Shown one piece after another: positions 21,207 through 36,200 of a DNA stretch of 64,000 nt; positions within the stretch are counted from its first letter, which is position 1; each line of letters opens with the position of its first letter. Position numbers and translations under genes: made by a program. Below the pieces are notes generated by a model, which did no database searches, was not told where the DNA came from, and saw only the letters and a list, made by a program, of their open reading frames with translations. Source of the DNA: Fragum whitleyi. Its lineage: Eukaryota; Mollusca; Bivalvia; Cardiida; Cardiidae. Where the stretch lies: contig OX411557.1 of the NCBI GenBank assembly GCA_948146395.1, forward strand, positions 35,690,077 to 35,754,076. The letters run 5' to 3'.

Positions 21207-24200
21207 GTAAGAGCATATATTTTTACACTTTTACTGCATGTCCAACAACTGACGAACTTTTTTAGACTGGTCCATATTCAAAGAAGTTGCAGACGACAAA
21301 TACAAAATTTCATAAATTGGTAGATGGTAAGTCAAACACAATAAGAAAACATGGTAAAGGATAAATTTCAAGATTCTCTCAAAGTTTGATGATATTGTAG
21401 TGGCAATTTCAATTTAGAAAATAAGACAGTAGAACCAAAAGAATGGAGAAATAATGCCTTGAAATTTGGCCTATATGCTATATATGCCTAATTCCGTGGG
21501 TGTTTCTAAAAATAGCTCTAGACAACTGTGAAGACGTCATCAAATTAAAAAAAAATTGGAGCTATAAAATAACTTGCTCATTTTGTGTTTGTGTTGACAC
21601 AGTCTACTTATGTGTGACTTCCTTGCTTTAGGAATAATTGAATTTTTTGATAAGGAACTACACATAACATGTGAAAAACTTGGTTTTCCTTTATCCGTGG
21701 CCTATCAAAAAGTAGGTTAAATTAAGACCAATACTGGGATTACACCTGAAGAAATTGGATGCTACACATGCATATTATGTCAGAAGCCTCGCTCTTAATC
21801 TTGGACTTTAAAAAAATGTAAAAAAAATACGAAAATCTATTCATTTTAGAAGACTACCATTTTTAAATTCAGAAATTCCGAAAATTTTAGATAAAAGATC
21901 GATTATGTTGAATTTTAATGGACCAATATCATTTTTCAAAGCAAATTTGATCAAAACATATGAATAATGCTTCCTCAGAATAATCTGTGAAGGAATTTCA
22001 TGTTTCATATCTTCTCTCTATATTCTTTCGAATAGCCACGGATAAAAGACAACCCACGGCTTTAGGCATATCAACCATAATTAATGTAGAATATTATCAA
22101 TTTAATTTTTGTCTGTAAAAAGATATACATGTATTCTTTTTGAATAGCTGTAAACAGGGACTCTCAATATACACATGCTGAAAATGGTGGTTTATTTGAC
22201 AACAAACATTTTTCTTAGTTTTAGCCACTTTTTATAATCACCAGGACATAGTACCAATAGGGAACTTCGGTATGACGTCATAGCCCACTAGCCAATAAAA
22301 ATGGTTGGCGTTGAATCGCCCAGCTCTATTTAATTTATGTAAATATCGCCCAATCTAAACCACATTTTTTGCTACGCTTGTAGAAAAAGGTATCAAACCA
22401 ATATATTTTTGAAAAGTCAAACATTCGAACTTTTCAGAAAACATGTTTGTAATGAAAATGACACGAATTTAGAATTAATATCCATCTTTGAAAACACCAC
22501 TACCACAAAGAAATAACATCGATTTGGTTGATTTTCTGCAAACATTAATCATTTTTCACCGCCGATTTATCTGTTTTTATTAAATCCTGATTTAATGTTT
22601 TTTTTTAATATTATTATTATTAAGAGAAAAATAGATTTATGTTTTGATTGTTTATGCAAACAAAATCGTTCGGTAAATCGGCATTGATAGTCTTTCCCAA
22701 TCGCTCAAAATATAACCATAAAAAATATATATCCCAAAAATATCTTTAACACTACTACAAAAAATTCAGCATGTTACAATTTTCATAAGATGCCTAATGA
22801 CATTCCATAATAAGGGAATATTGATTCTTGAATGACAAGTGGTGTCATTATCGATTATTTGTTTGACAAACCCTTTCACCTTGTTGAAAAACAGTGAAAA
22901 GGTATTCGATTTGCGCTAATTGAACTATTGGAATACAAAGCGTTCAAACTGAAGATTTTTAATGATGCTAAGATTGTTCCATGACCGACGAATATATGAA
23001 TTCAAAGTCAGCTTGTAAGACGGACGGATGAATGGACGAACGGACGGGCGGTCAGACGGATGGATGGACGGATGGATGGATGGATGGATCATTGGAAAAC
23101 ACACAGATAAGTGAATGACTTAAGAAAGTCAGAACTTCAGACGAATGAAGGAACATTGTGCATGTAACGGGAAATGAAGGAAGGAAGGAAGGAAGGAAGG
23201 AAGGAAGGAAGGAAGGAAGGAAGGAAGGAAGGAAGGAAGGAAGGAAGGAAGGAAGGAAGGAAGGATGGATGGAAGGAAGGAAGGAAGGAAGGAAGGAAGG
23301 AAGGAAGGAAGGAAGGAAGGAAGGAAGGAAGGAACGAACGAACGGACGGAACGAACGAACGGACGGAAGAACGAACGAATGTAATTTATTTATTGCAAAT
23401 TATAAATGAATTTGATTTTATCATATCGATAACATTTATATCTTTGGCCGTGGTTGATAGAGGTTTTTTGAAAAGAGGTTTCGAACTTAAAATATAGATG
23501 GTGCCTTTTCCTATTAGTGCCCAGTTTAAATTGAATTTCTCTATGATAATTGAATGACACCCCTTTCACTCCTCACTGCAACCCGCTCTGGATCCGTCAA
23601 TAATTTGATTGGTTGGAAGTCTATATTTCTCCTTGTTATTACAACGATTACAAAAAGTACGTGTTTAAGCGACTGTAATAGTTCTTTAATTTCAACGAGA
23701 TGGGCCTTCAGAGGATTACAATCAGTCGAATGTTACAATTCTTTAGTTGCAATGGTTTGAAGCATGTGGAATATTTTGAATTTTTGTATGACAGCATGTT
23801 ATTTCTATGTCAGATTAAGCATTATATTTGATGTGTCAACCAAGATTCACACATTGTGCTTTAAGGACTAGTTGTGTCAAACTGAAAGCAACCAATCAGT
23901 GGCATATGATATGGCTTATTGATTGGTGCATGACCACGGTCAGATCAAAGGAAATTAGGAACGTGATATAAAACGTTCTTTATGGCCCGTGCACGAGTGT
24001 GTGATAAGCGGCTACCGTTTTATGACATTGACAATATTGATTGGCGCATCCGGTTGTGGTCAGATCAAAGAGATACGCCGTGTAGCATAGATCATTTGGT
24101 ATCGAATGGCAAACTGTATGACACATGTTTGTGTGATAAGCCCCGATTTTTTCATGTCCCATAATGAAATTTCTCCGTTAGGGTTTTTATACCTAACAGT

Positions 24201-27200
24201 ATGTGTTCGAAAGGCCGTTCATCCGAATGTCTTGGATTTCCAACATTTGCTTATTATCTAACATGACCTTAATTTCTGAACATGTGTGTGTGTTTCCATC
24301 TTTACCAATTTGGATTTAATATTTAGACAGCTTTTGACGATTCTCAATATTCATAGGTAAAAATGACTGGATTTATGTTGTAAGAACCATTAAGGATAAA
24401 TTCAAAACTTAAATCTATGTTTGGATGATCTAAGGCAGGATAAATATCGTAACTGGGATAAAGAAAATTCAACATTAAAATTCAAATTAACGCGGAATAG
24501 GTAGGATATGACATATCTCGTTGTTGAGCGGCTTAAATACCGTAAGTACAGCTTTATTTGTGTCCTATTTCCGATACTTTGGTTTCTCAACTACGATTCA
24601 TTTGGATTCATATGCCTCTCCGGGTGGTTATATTTCAACACAAAGTATTCGTTTGAAAGACTTCTCACATGATGACAACTGCATCACAAAAAGAAGCGGT
24701 GATTTATCTACATTTTGACACCTTTTTCTCTTAGAATTAATCATTACAAATGTATAATCTTTCTTCTTGAAAATTGGATTTTTTGCTCTTTGTGTATGTA
24801 AAAATGGTTGGCAACGCCAACCACTCATATTTTGATGACATCATCAATACCTGTGCCGAAGTCCCCTATAGATACCTTTTGCATTGTGGCAAAATATTTA
24901 CTTTTATGGTTCATCTAAAAAAAAGAAAATTAAAAAATCTTTACATATGGAGAAAGTATTTCATGGAGGTATGAAACTACAAACCAAATCACAGTTATGT
25001 ATGAACCTGCTTTCCATATTTTGACAGTGGTTTTTTTTCTTTCATATCCCTGTGAAATCAACAAATACTATTTTCATCTCTCAAAGAATTTAAGCACTCA
25101 AAAATTGAGAAAAAATAGTGTTGCCTTGTTCAATTTCACATCTTCTCACATCTTGTTTCTATAACTGCTCTTTTATTTCAAAATGAGTGAAAGAGTAATA
25201 GAAATTTGTAGTAATAAGTAAAGTTTATCAAAACCTTTAAAATCTAACAATGAAAATAATGAAACTCGATTTGAATACATAATGTTTTGGGAAAGTGAAA
25301 ATCAGGTGCCATGACAAGAAGTAATCATCATGAGAAAATCAGTGTTCCCAAAAACCCTCAAATGGGGGTGATTTACCCCCAAATTGAAGCTTGTACCCCC
25401 AATTTTTGCAAGCAACCTTCTTTGTCTCATATAGAGGGTGTACATGCATACTGTTAAATACCCAATTTTACCCCGAATTGAATCAGCAGTGGGAACACTG
25501 TGAAAAGGAGCAATTGCTATCTTGATTGGAATGATTATACTTTTTGCCACAATATTTTTCCTTGTTGATTTTTTCTCTGTGCCAAAAATATATGGGATTG
25601 TGTTTTAATGGTTTAGATCATTTCTTAATTTCTTTATTATTTCTTTATTCATTATAGGTATTTTGGTAGATTAGCACATGAATTTATTTCTCATTTGGGT
25701 ATGACTAAAATGATAAATTTTAGATCTGATGGATATAATTTTGTTAACAACAAAATCTGTAATTGATAAAAAGTCTTCAATTTGAACATGTAATTCCAAC
25801 AACAAAGAATGTGGACTGGTAGTCTGGCATGGCCCTGACCTCAGTAGAAAAATGAGCTTGTGCTTGACATTTCCAACAATTTGACATGTGAGCACAACAA
25901 AGCCTCTAGCCAGCTTGTGCATTTGCACAGTCTGACAAGAGTCTTTGCTTTACGCTCTGTAGATAGATAAGGTCTAAAATACATCTTCATAGGATTTTTT
26001 CTTGTTGCATTATGTTGTTGTCTAAGCTGCACAATGAGGGCTTTTGAAATTGTTGCAAATGTCAATCACATGTACAAATGTCAGTGGGGTGTGGAGTTGT
26101 ATAGCAAACATACAGTGTGGGTAATTTTAGGAAAATTGAAGCCAACTTTTTCAACTGTCTACCTGGTTCTTTCTGCCTAACTTCAAGTTCTGGCAATTTT
26201 AATAGACATATATATTTTCATTATTATTATGGAATCATTAAATAAATTTTACACTATGTAGAAGACTAACCCCCTTAAATTGCTCATTTACAAAAAAATG
26301 CTCCAATGATCAAGACCTTACTTCTTGGCAATAGATACAGAAAAGATGAGAAATGATTCTTGTGCATTTTTGATGGTATTATATAAAAGACTGCTTCTTA
26401 TAGATACTGCTTCTTAGTTGGATTAAACATTGATATATATTTGATAAAATCTGAAAGCACTTAAAAATAAGTTTTTTGAATTGATCCAAGTTCTTCTGAG
26501 ACACCACTTCTCCCCATTTTGAAAACTTCTCCCAATTTTCTGTCTAAGGAGAAATCACTTCTCCCTAAATTTTAAAGGCTGCAGAGCCCAGAGTAGTGGA
26601 ATAAGCTCTTAATCAAATCCTATGTTGAAGGTACTCATTGGAATTGTCTCATCAAGACAATTCCATTGAGTACCTACACACAGGGTTTTATTAAGTAATT
26701 AAGATATTACATTTGTGTAACCCCCTTTTATATAGGACAACTGTATATAAGTAACGGGTCAAGCCCTAAATCTAGTATTTAAATGGGCTATAAACTATTT
26801 ACAATATTCACAAATGGATTTTTTTGCAAGGTCATCACCCAGTAGTTGGTCTTATCAATACTTGATTACCCTTTCAGAGGTGCGGTATTTCTGTATCAAA
26901 TTAGTTATCAAGTATGATAACCGAAATTTCAACCTATGCCCTGCTGTCTAAAACAAGATTTGCTCGAAGCTTAGCCAAAGAACAATTAAAATGATCTCTC
27001 TGTGTGGTGTATACCCCGAAAACAAAAGTGAATCATGAAATTGCATGGCTGATTAGTTTATAGATTGAAAAAAATATAATTATTTTGCAAGATTAATTGC
27101 GTTAAGATTCAGAGGATTGAATAAAGATTCATACTTTTCATACAATTTTACTGTTTTTGTTTTTTTTAACTTTTTGATTTAGACTAATTAAAAACATCTT

Positions 27201-30200
27201 CAAAACAATGTAACTAACACAATTTTTATTTTACCTACAACATATTTTCGCTTTGAAAGTTAGTTGAAGTCTCAAGCCTTCATGTTGGGCTACTGGTTAC
27301 AGTTTTGGAATATGTGGTGAATTATAATTCTGAAGTTGTACTTTCAATATGACTGAAATACTGTTGAAAGTGGTATTTTTAACCCGTTACTAAATAGTTA
27401 ATCATGTAATAAATGATTTGTAAATTGTTTAACATTTCCAGAGGTACAGATAAGAGGGGGTAATAGTATTCCAAAATCTTTGTTTCTCAATGAAACCCTA
27501 ACTTGTAGGTACATTTTCAATGAGACAATTCCATTAAGTACCCACAAAATTGGATTTATATGCAAATATTGTTGAAATATTTTAATTTGAAATCAAAAAT
27601 AGCCCCTCTATCTGTAGTCTGTATTTCTGCCTTTCACACAGTCCCTGCCAACTTTACAATGTAACGAACCGAGCAGATAGACAGACATGATCCATTCAAA
27701 GAGAAGGATCCACAACCCTAAATGGGTTGACTCTGCCAATATAGGCTTCAATTAGCCATTTCACTAAGGGTAGGTCTCTCTCATTTGCATATTCAATGCA
27801 AATAACCTCCCTTTAAACCGTTACATTACTCTCCCCTCCGAGAAGACTTGTCCCGAGTCTTGGACTGGGAGACCCGTGGGTAAAGCAACTCCGGTCTGAC
27901 AGTTGTCATTATCCCACCTCTGCCACCAATTGTAACAAATCAAGCGCATAGACAGACATGTTCCATTCAGAGAAAAGGATCCTCAACCCTAAATGGTTGG
28001 ACTCTGTCTATATAGGCTTCAATTAGCCATTTAACTAAGGGCAGGTCTCTCTCATTTGCATATCCAATGCAAATTACCTCCCTTAAACTGTTAGAACATC
28101 ATACCGGTTACTATACATTTAATATTAAAGAAAATAATTTGTTAAAAGCATCTATCTCCGATCATCTTAAACATGATTGAATTGTAATCTGATACTTCTT
28201 GAATTTGGACAAGTTTTTGTATGGTAATCATTATGGGTAAAAATAAGATAAATATTCTGCTTTATTATTCCCCGTGAGATAACTCTTGTAAATTACTTTA
28301 TCCTAAGACCTTAAGATTTTTTGTGCGAAGGATAAGTGACTGCATTTTGGCGTCAGGTTACCAAACCTTGTAACTTCAGCTATTTTAATATAATCTAAAG
28401 TAATCAGGGTTTGGTTAAACAGCAGCGATTAATTAAACACTCTAAGTACATATTGTCAGATACCCATAAAAGCGAGAAAAAAATAAAAAATACCTTAACC
28501 GTAACCTAAAATTTACCTTAACCTTAGAAGCAATGTCCTGCTACTTAGACCGTCCCCCTTACCAGGACAAAAATCATGGATTATATTACTGGCAAATATT
28601 CATTTTAGATCTTATTTTTCATTTTATCTATAAACATAGCAAATATCAGTATGTATACATCATGGTATTTGTATAGTTCATAATTCAGTTTTCAAATTTT
28701 AAACTTCTTGCTGTAAATTTATGCTCTAGCTCTTGAAAATAAAGATAAGAATTATCTTCACTGCTTTTCACAATGATGCTTTGTGAGTAAGAATGTTTAA
28801 AAGCACATGTATAAGATATGATAAGCCCTCAAGTACTCTAGTTACTTGGATTCCTAGCTTATCTTTTTTATAAAATTTTTATTGCATTTTAATTTCTTCC
28901 TTTGAGGTACACTTTCAACACAATTTATATGCAAGATTGTAATGTTGAAATACAATTTTTCCAGTTGTCCCTGGACAAATTAAAGATGATTCTTCTACTT
29001 ATCCAGGATCAGAATATATAATATATTATTTGTCTGCAAAAGAGTGAATAGATAAATTCGAGAAAAACATTGATTTTAAAGAAGAAAATGCTGGAACTCA
29101 GCATTTTCTTCATTAAAAGTATTGTTTTATACCCTTCTGTATAAAAATTGGGATAATTCATCTCTTGCTAAGTTAGACTTATTTATTACTATTCCAATAT
29201 TTGCCCTTGTTTTTACTTGTCCATGGACAAGTATCCACAAGAAGAATAACTAATGTCAGACAAGTTAGGTATGGGAAAATGGATCCCTGATTTATGAAAT
29301 CTTGCTTGAGGGTTTAATTATTTAATACAGTACATGTTAGCTGTTGAATATTTATTAGTCAAAGAGCTGGGTACTCTGTAATTCATGACTGTTAGGAGCT
29401 ATAATGTGATTATATTTGGTATCATGTTAAATTTAAATGAGCCTGCTTATGACATTTCCAACAATTTGAAATTTTTGTGAGGTGCAAACATTAAGCAGCG
29501 TATGGTCTAAGATACTTTGAGACCTTATCTTAGAAAAGACTCTGGACAGACTTTGTGAATGTACTGACTGGTCAGTCTTTGCTTTGCGCATATTTGAAAA
29601 TGTTTGAAATCTCACACACCGACTCAAATTATATTTTAAATTGCCAATTTTGGATAATTTCATAATATGCCTCTGGCTCAAATTTTTACTACAAAAATTA
29701 AAAAGGAAGAAGGCGGAGTAGGCTGAGAAGGATCTGCATATTTGTGAACTTAATTTTTGCGGTTAGCATCAATGCTGGATATCAAATGTAACTTATGATA
29801 TCAGCATATTTATTTGCTAATATGAAAGTGTCAGTAGAAGTATGTTGAATATGTGTGGTAAATCAAATACCAAAGTTCAAATGAAAAATGCATGATAAAT
29901 TTTGATAAAGAGCCTCAATTGGTATTACTGTAGGCCCTTTTAAATAAAAACTCTACCAAAGTGTACTATAATTATTGTATAGGTATATTTTGTAAACTGA
30001 ACTCTGACTTAGGCGCTGAGTCCATTATCATAGGTAAATCGGGTATGATTAAATAGCAAATGATGGGTATTTAAACTGACTCTTTCACTGCAGTATGAAA
30101 GTACATGTTTGAGTGAACCTACTGTTTTAAGACAAGTAATAACGTTGGTTTACAAGGTAAATTGTAAACTTTCTTAATGCGCTTTTTAAACCTGTTTTAT

Positions 30201-33200
30201 CTATTTCGAACAAATGGCACCAGAATCTAACAGTAAAAAGTTGATTACACAGCTCACCGCGCAAAATCTACCTATACACCAATTTTAGTCAATGTTTAGA
30301 ACAGTCAACTAGATTTAAACAAATAAAGTTGAGGGTACTCATGGTCACAGTCTTATACATGCCATTATGGTTGAGAGTTAGAGTGCTGGCTTTACAATAA
30401 TGATCTTTAGAGTTTCATATCTATCAATCTTTGTTCTTTGATTAACTCAACGACTAAGCCTGGGTTATGATCAATGTATTCTCAGGGACAGTAGGGATAT
30501 CATTGATTACTAAATTTTCACAATTTTACCATTTCGAGGATTTTAAGGGACGCATGTTGCCTGAGTCAGAGACTCACAAGTGACCAGGACCCTAAAATCT
30601 GTCTGATGTGAGACCCTCTATGGAGCAATTTTGGAAGCATTTTGTGCTTTTTTGACTGTTTTTTTCACAATCCAGCACTTAACAGCTGAGCGTAGGCACC
30701 TGTAGGCGGTGCTCTTATTTTAGCTCATCTGAGCACAAAGTTCTCAATGTGAGTTCTTGTGGTTGTGTGATGTCCAACATCTGCTGTGTGACATGTGTCA
30801 TCAATATTTAACTTTTAGATACTCTAGAAGCCATTTCTTTTTTGCTGAATCGACCTTGAAATTGGTGAGATCGATGGTCTTGATCAAATCTTTTTCCAGA
30901 TGGAAATTTGGTCAAGTTGGGTGAAAAACTAGGTCATGAGGTCAAACCTATAAAAAACCTATTAAGAGGCCATATTTTTGCTCCATTAACCTGAAAATTT
31001 ATCAAACTGCTTGGCTTGATAAAAATTTGGTCAAGATTGAAATCGGGTCAAGTGAGGTAAAAAACTAGGTATCAATGTCAAATCTTAGAAAAAAACAAAC
31101 TTGTAGACGACCAGTGGAGGCCACATCTTTGCCAAACCAACCTGAAAAATGGTCAGATTGATTGTTTTGGTGAAATCTAGGTCAAGGTCATAATTGGGTC
31201 AAATGGTTTCAAAAGCTAGGTCACATTGTCAAATCTTAGAAAAACCTTTTAGTCACTGTAGCGGCCATCATCTACCTGAAAATTGGTCAGATTGGTCTTC
31301 TTGTTAATATCTTGGTCAAGTTTGAAACTGGCTCAAGTGGTGTAAAAAAATAAGATCACAAGGTCAAAACTTAGAATATCCTTCTAGACACTCTAGCTGC
31401 CTTATTTTATGCCCCCACACATGATTGTTTTATTGTTGTCCATCTGTCTGTCTGTCTGTCTGTCTGTCTGCAATACTTAATTAAAGAAAAATTAACATTT
31501 CCAATATCTTCAGGTCTATTCAAGATACAAGCCTCATATATATATATATTTGGCATGGTGATAGATCTCAATGATACACATCTGCTGGTACCAAAGTCAA
31601 GGTCTCGTGGCAAGGTCAAGGTCACCTGTCAAGGTCAAATAACTTAAAATTAACAATATCTTCAAGCCTTTGATGAATCAAGATACAAGCCTCATATTTG
31701 GCATAGCCCTGATCTGACTTTGCAGGGGTAGTAAACCTTTGGTTGTTTGGCATGTTAGGGCAATTTTCAATGTCTAAACATCTGTAGTATCTAATAAACC
31801 CCTACCCCTTCTAAACATGATTCTTATTAAACCCAAGGGTTGTATTAGAGCGTTTACGGTACAAGTACATTTCATAAGAAGTAGAACATTTTGGTTTAAC
31901 ATGTGAAGTAACAGAGAAAGTTAGACACTTTTCTGTGAGTCCCCCAGGATTTATATGTCACAGCAATTTCATACTTGACAAAAAATTGTGGAAAGAAGAC
32001 AAATTGCTGATAACAAGCAATACTTTCTTTTCTGACCGAACTCGCCCTCATAGGAATTTCTTTTCAAATTGCATACTTTATTCGTTGTAATCTGCTACCT
32101 CCTTCAAATTGAACCAGTCTAAAATTTCAAAAAATTGGAAAGGGTTTTGTATAAACAGTCACTAGGTTAGATGCCCTACCTTGCTACATCATATAGGGCT
32201 CTTCAAGATTGAAATAAAGGTCCTTGAGTCCCAGCTCAAGATGTATAAAGGTGCGTCAATGAACTTTTCTGAACGAACTAAATTCCAGGTGTCAGAGCAA
32301 AACTATTGTAAGTGCCTATAAATTTATAGGCACTTACAATAGTTTTGCACTGACCCCCTAGAAATTTTCTCAGACTGATTATTTAATTCTTGGACGAAAT
32401 GGAAACCACTTGTAGTGCACAACCATTACATACATTTTTGCCAAAACGATATTGAGACTCATCCCAAACCGTAAGCCTGGCGGGCCATTATGTTGCAAGG
32501 ATGTAGCTACCATTACGTAAGTGCGTAATAGAAATAAATCCTCTTTTGAAAAAAAGGTCGTTGATGAATGACATAACATTGAAACTGGTGCTCACTGCTT
32601 ATTGTGATGGTCACCTTCTGAGTGGGTATGATTTTCAAAATCCTTGTTACGCCTATGTGTTGCCTTGATAATCTTAATAATGAAGCACTGGGGCATAATA
32701 CCATTGTCATGCTGAGTATAAAAGATCCTTGGTAAAATTGCGATCAAAGAGCTGAAAGCACTGGTTGTTGTGCAATTCAGTATTTAATTTTAAAAATATG
32801 CTATATATCTTTTATGGTTTGAAATGGGAATGACAGATTTTTTTTTAGATCTGTGTCTAAACCTCTTGCCAAAGCATTAATATTTTTTGTTCAGCATGCC
32901 CAGGGTTTACTTTTTATATACAAAAGTATAGTCACTTTGATTGACTTGCTCATTACACCTTCAGCTTGTACACTGAGAAATTTTGTGTATGCACAAAGTA
33001 TTTTAAGGTACGCCTGTCAATTGCTTACACGGAACATTTCCATTTCCAGCGTACCTGACAGATTATTTAAACTTCAATATCATGATTATCCACGCAAGCA
33101 AGAACTTTAAGGCTTGACAACCCTACAAGTCTAGTTACCTATTACACAGGGAATCTTATTACATGTATATTTATAATGCTGCGTTTCCACTATGTTCCCG

Positions 33201-36200
33201 GCGACCAAAGAGGTCCCATTTCTGATAACCATGGCTTAAACAGGACGAACGTGGGACAATGCAGGGCAACAGGATAAGCAAACGTAACAAAACCGGACTG
33301 CTGTGGCCACTGGGGGAAATTTTTAAACTGTCAAAAAATCTGCAAAGGCAATCCCGGCAGAAATGAGAAACATGACAAAATGGGATGAACGTGACAAACC
33401 GTGACAGCATGTAACAAACTGTAGTGAAACTTTGAAGATATTCTTAGAGCAATGGGAAGATTGTTTGAAGCCCATCAAGCTACAATTGCTAAAACATTTT
33501 TGTTGGGTTTCACCTTAGATGTCTCACATAACATCCTGTTCTTCACGGCAAGCTAAGGTTAACTTGACATGTTTTGTTGTGTTGAGTTACGGGGTACCAC
33601 TGTGTGTGACGATGATTGGTACGTCCTGCTAAGGCATGTTAAGTTATGATACGATCGTCATGCAGCATGGGGGTTGAGAAAAAAAAGATGAAATTCGGAG
33701 ATCAGCTTCATTCTAGTTTGAATTCTCAAGCAGTAAATGCCATACTCCACAATTAGATAAATGACCAAAGTTCCATGGCATATCACGTTTTGGAGAAACG
33801 GGATGTGACCGTGGCCGCCAGGAACATTGTAGAAAAGCAGCATAAGGTCTGTGCTTGAGTCTCTGATAAAGGTTCCGACTTTCAAGTTATAAATGCTAGT
33901 TTGCTCTGACTACTAACTTGGATTGTAAATTTTCCTCAATTTGAGTTTTGATTGAATAAAGGTAAGAGATTATGCTGTTGAATGTACTTTGGTCCCCTTC
34001 TAAATGATATTCTTATCATTATTATTAAAATGACAAATTTTGCTCTTTAGCTTCATACATGTTTCACCCTTTTTGACACCTGTCTTGCATTCATGCTCAC
34101 AAGTGTTTCTGTCTCGGGAGTTCCATTTCTTTTGTGTAGTCTAATTCAGTCCAAAAAATTATTTTGTGGTTTAGGCATAACATGTTTATGTTCAAATGTA
34201 TTTACATAACACAATAGTAATGCTTATCTGCATAGTCAAAATATATTTGGCTTATTTCCCTATTTTACATCATCATCTGCTGACGTCACACGGCTTTATG
34301 GCCAAAATCGATTGGAGCTCCCTAATTGGATATTAACAATAACACACCTGTGCTGATTAAAACAAAACTAGAACTTTGGGATTTGTAAATGAAAACACAT
34401 AACTAACCAGGATATTTAACAAAGAAAAACATGAAATTCTGGACTGAACTACTTTAAAGTTTGTGGGCCATTTTTTTTTATCCTGTATGCGAGGCTAATT
34501 CTTACATTTTTTGCAGACAAGTTAACCTTGATACTGGACAAGTAAAAAATCATATTTTACTTGCCAAAGGACAAGTAAGGATAATCCGTATTTCCACACC
34601 CCTGTCTGGTTCCTGTAAATATCCTTTCCTACAATGGTCTAGGTTAGATATGGAATGGTACCAAATAGATCCAAGAGTTAAATTATCTTAATTTTGACAT
34701 CAAAGGATAGAAAAAATGTTTTTGATGAAGAAAATGCTGGGGGTTAGATACCAATTTTTTCATCAAAAGCAAAATTTTCTCAAAATTGGTCTGTTCTCCT
34801 TCATCTCCTATGTTGCGGACAAGTTAATTTTGATCCTGAACAAGAAGAATTTCATCTTTTACTTGTCCAGGGACAAGTAGAGAAATTTCATATTTCCCCA
34901 ACCCTGAATATAGTTGGCTTGAGCAGCTTGAGGCTTGGAACAGATTGTCAAGGTGGTACTGGAGTGACTGTCAGAATTTAAGTACCTGGAATCAAATTAG
35001 CTCAAGCGCTTCTTTACAACTGGAATACTGTTAAAAATGGTGTTGTCAGTAACATTGTAAACCAAACAAAATATAGGATTTTCATTTCCATGTAACCTAC
35101 TACTTATCAAATATGTCCTTTCCAACTTTGGGAGATTCATTTTCATTTTGATATAAATTGTAAAAGGGATGGTAGCTTAAGTTTCAATACTTAACCTATA
35201 TCAATTAAAAATCTAAATCAAGTTGCAAGTATTACGCTTGTCCATAAAAAAATATTCTAATGAGTATCTACAACATTGAGTTAAAATGAGAACTTACTTA
35301 GTAAAGTTTTAAAGTTTAAAACATTTTATGAATTGACACATGAACATGACATTTAGGAGATTTGAAGAGATTTGTATCTTTTGTTTGACATTTTCTTCTA
35401 TCAAAATGGCCAACTGACACCTCAATAAACAATTCAATGATTTTATTTTTGCAAAAAAAATTAATCTGAGAATATAAAATTGAACCTTTTTTTTCTGTGT
35501 ACTTAAAAAGGTATGATCTTACATCCCTGTAAGTTTTTATATTTGAGAAAAAATTGAAGAAAAAGAAGAAATTGCTAAACCATTTAAGGTCTATGATGTT
35601 AGAACCTTGAATATTTGGCATCAACATTACCTATTAGTGGTCCTCATTCAAAATACTTCAAAGTTTTCCTCTAACATGAAAATAAGCCCAATGGTTTGGG
35701 ATCATAATTATACATAGTAGAAAAAGTTTAGCAACAAACTTTTTATTCTTTAAAACAAATAATGTTTCATTTAGTATTGGAGCATTTGCCATGTAATGAT
35801 TAGCCAAACGACCTAGCCTATACTACAACATGTTAAATTTGTTCATGGCCATTATGCGAGTGTCACGTGCAAAGTAAGGCATTTTCATAGGTAAGACTCC
35901 TACACATGATGTGGTCAATTCCATTTGGTTGGTTGATATTGTAAACATTGCCCTTTAAAATTCATTCGAAGAAAGCCGCATAAAAAAATCACGAGCCATG
36001 GGGCAACGCCCAGTAATGTCATTCGAACAATGTAATCAGGCAGTGGGAATGTTGCATTATGAAATTGGGGAAAGGGCCGTTGCACAACAATTCGGCATTT
36101 CAGCAAGTAGGATTAATCTCACATCGCTTTGAACAGGGGGTGACTGTCAAAGACCGACCCAGTGGTGGTAGAGCCAGAACACATCTGATAATCGCTCCAA

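Noticed and set aside
23158..23497. Gly/Arg/Lys/Glu repeat frames of 83 and 107 codons
   Set aside because: Product of the GGAA microsatellite in all three phases; no start context or homology.
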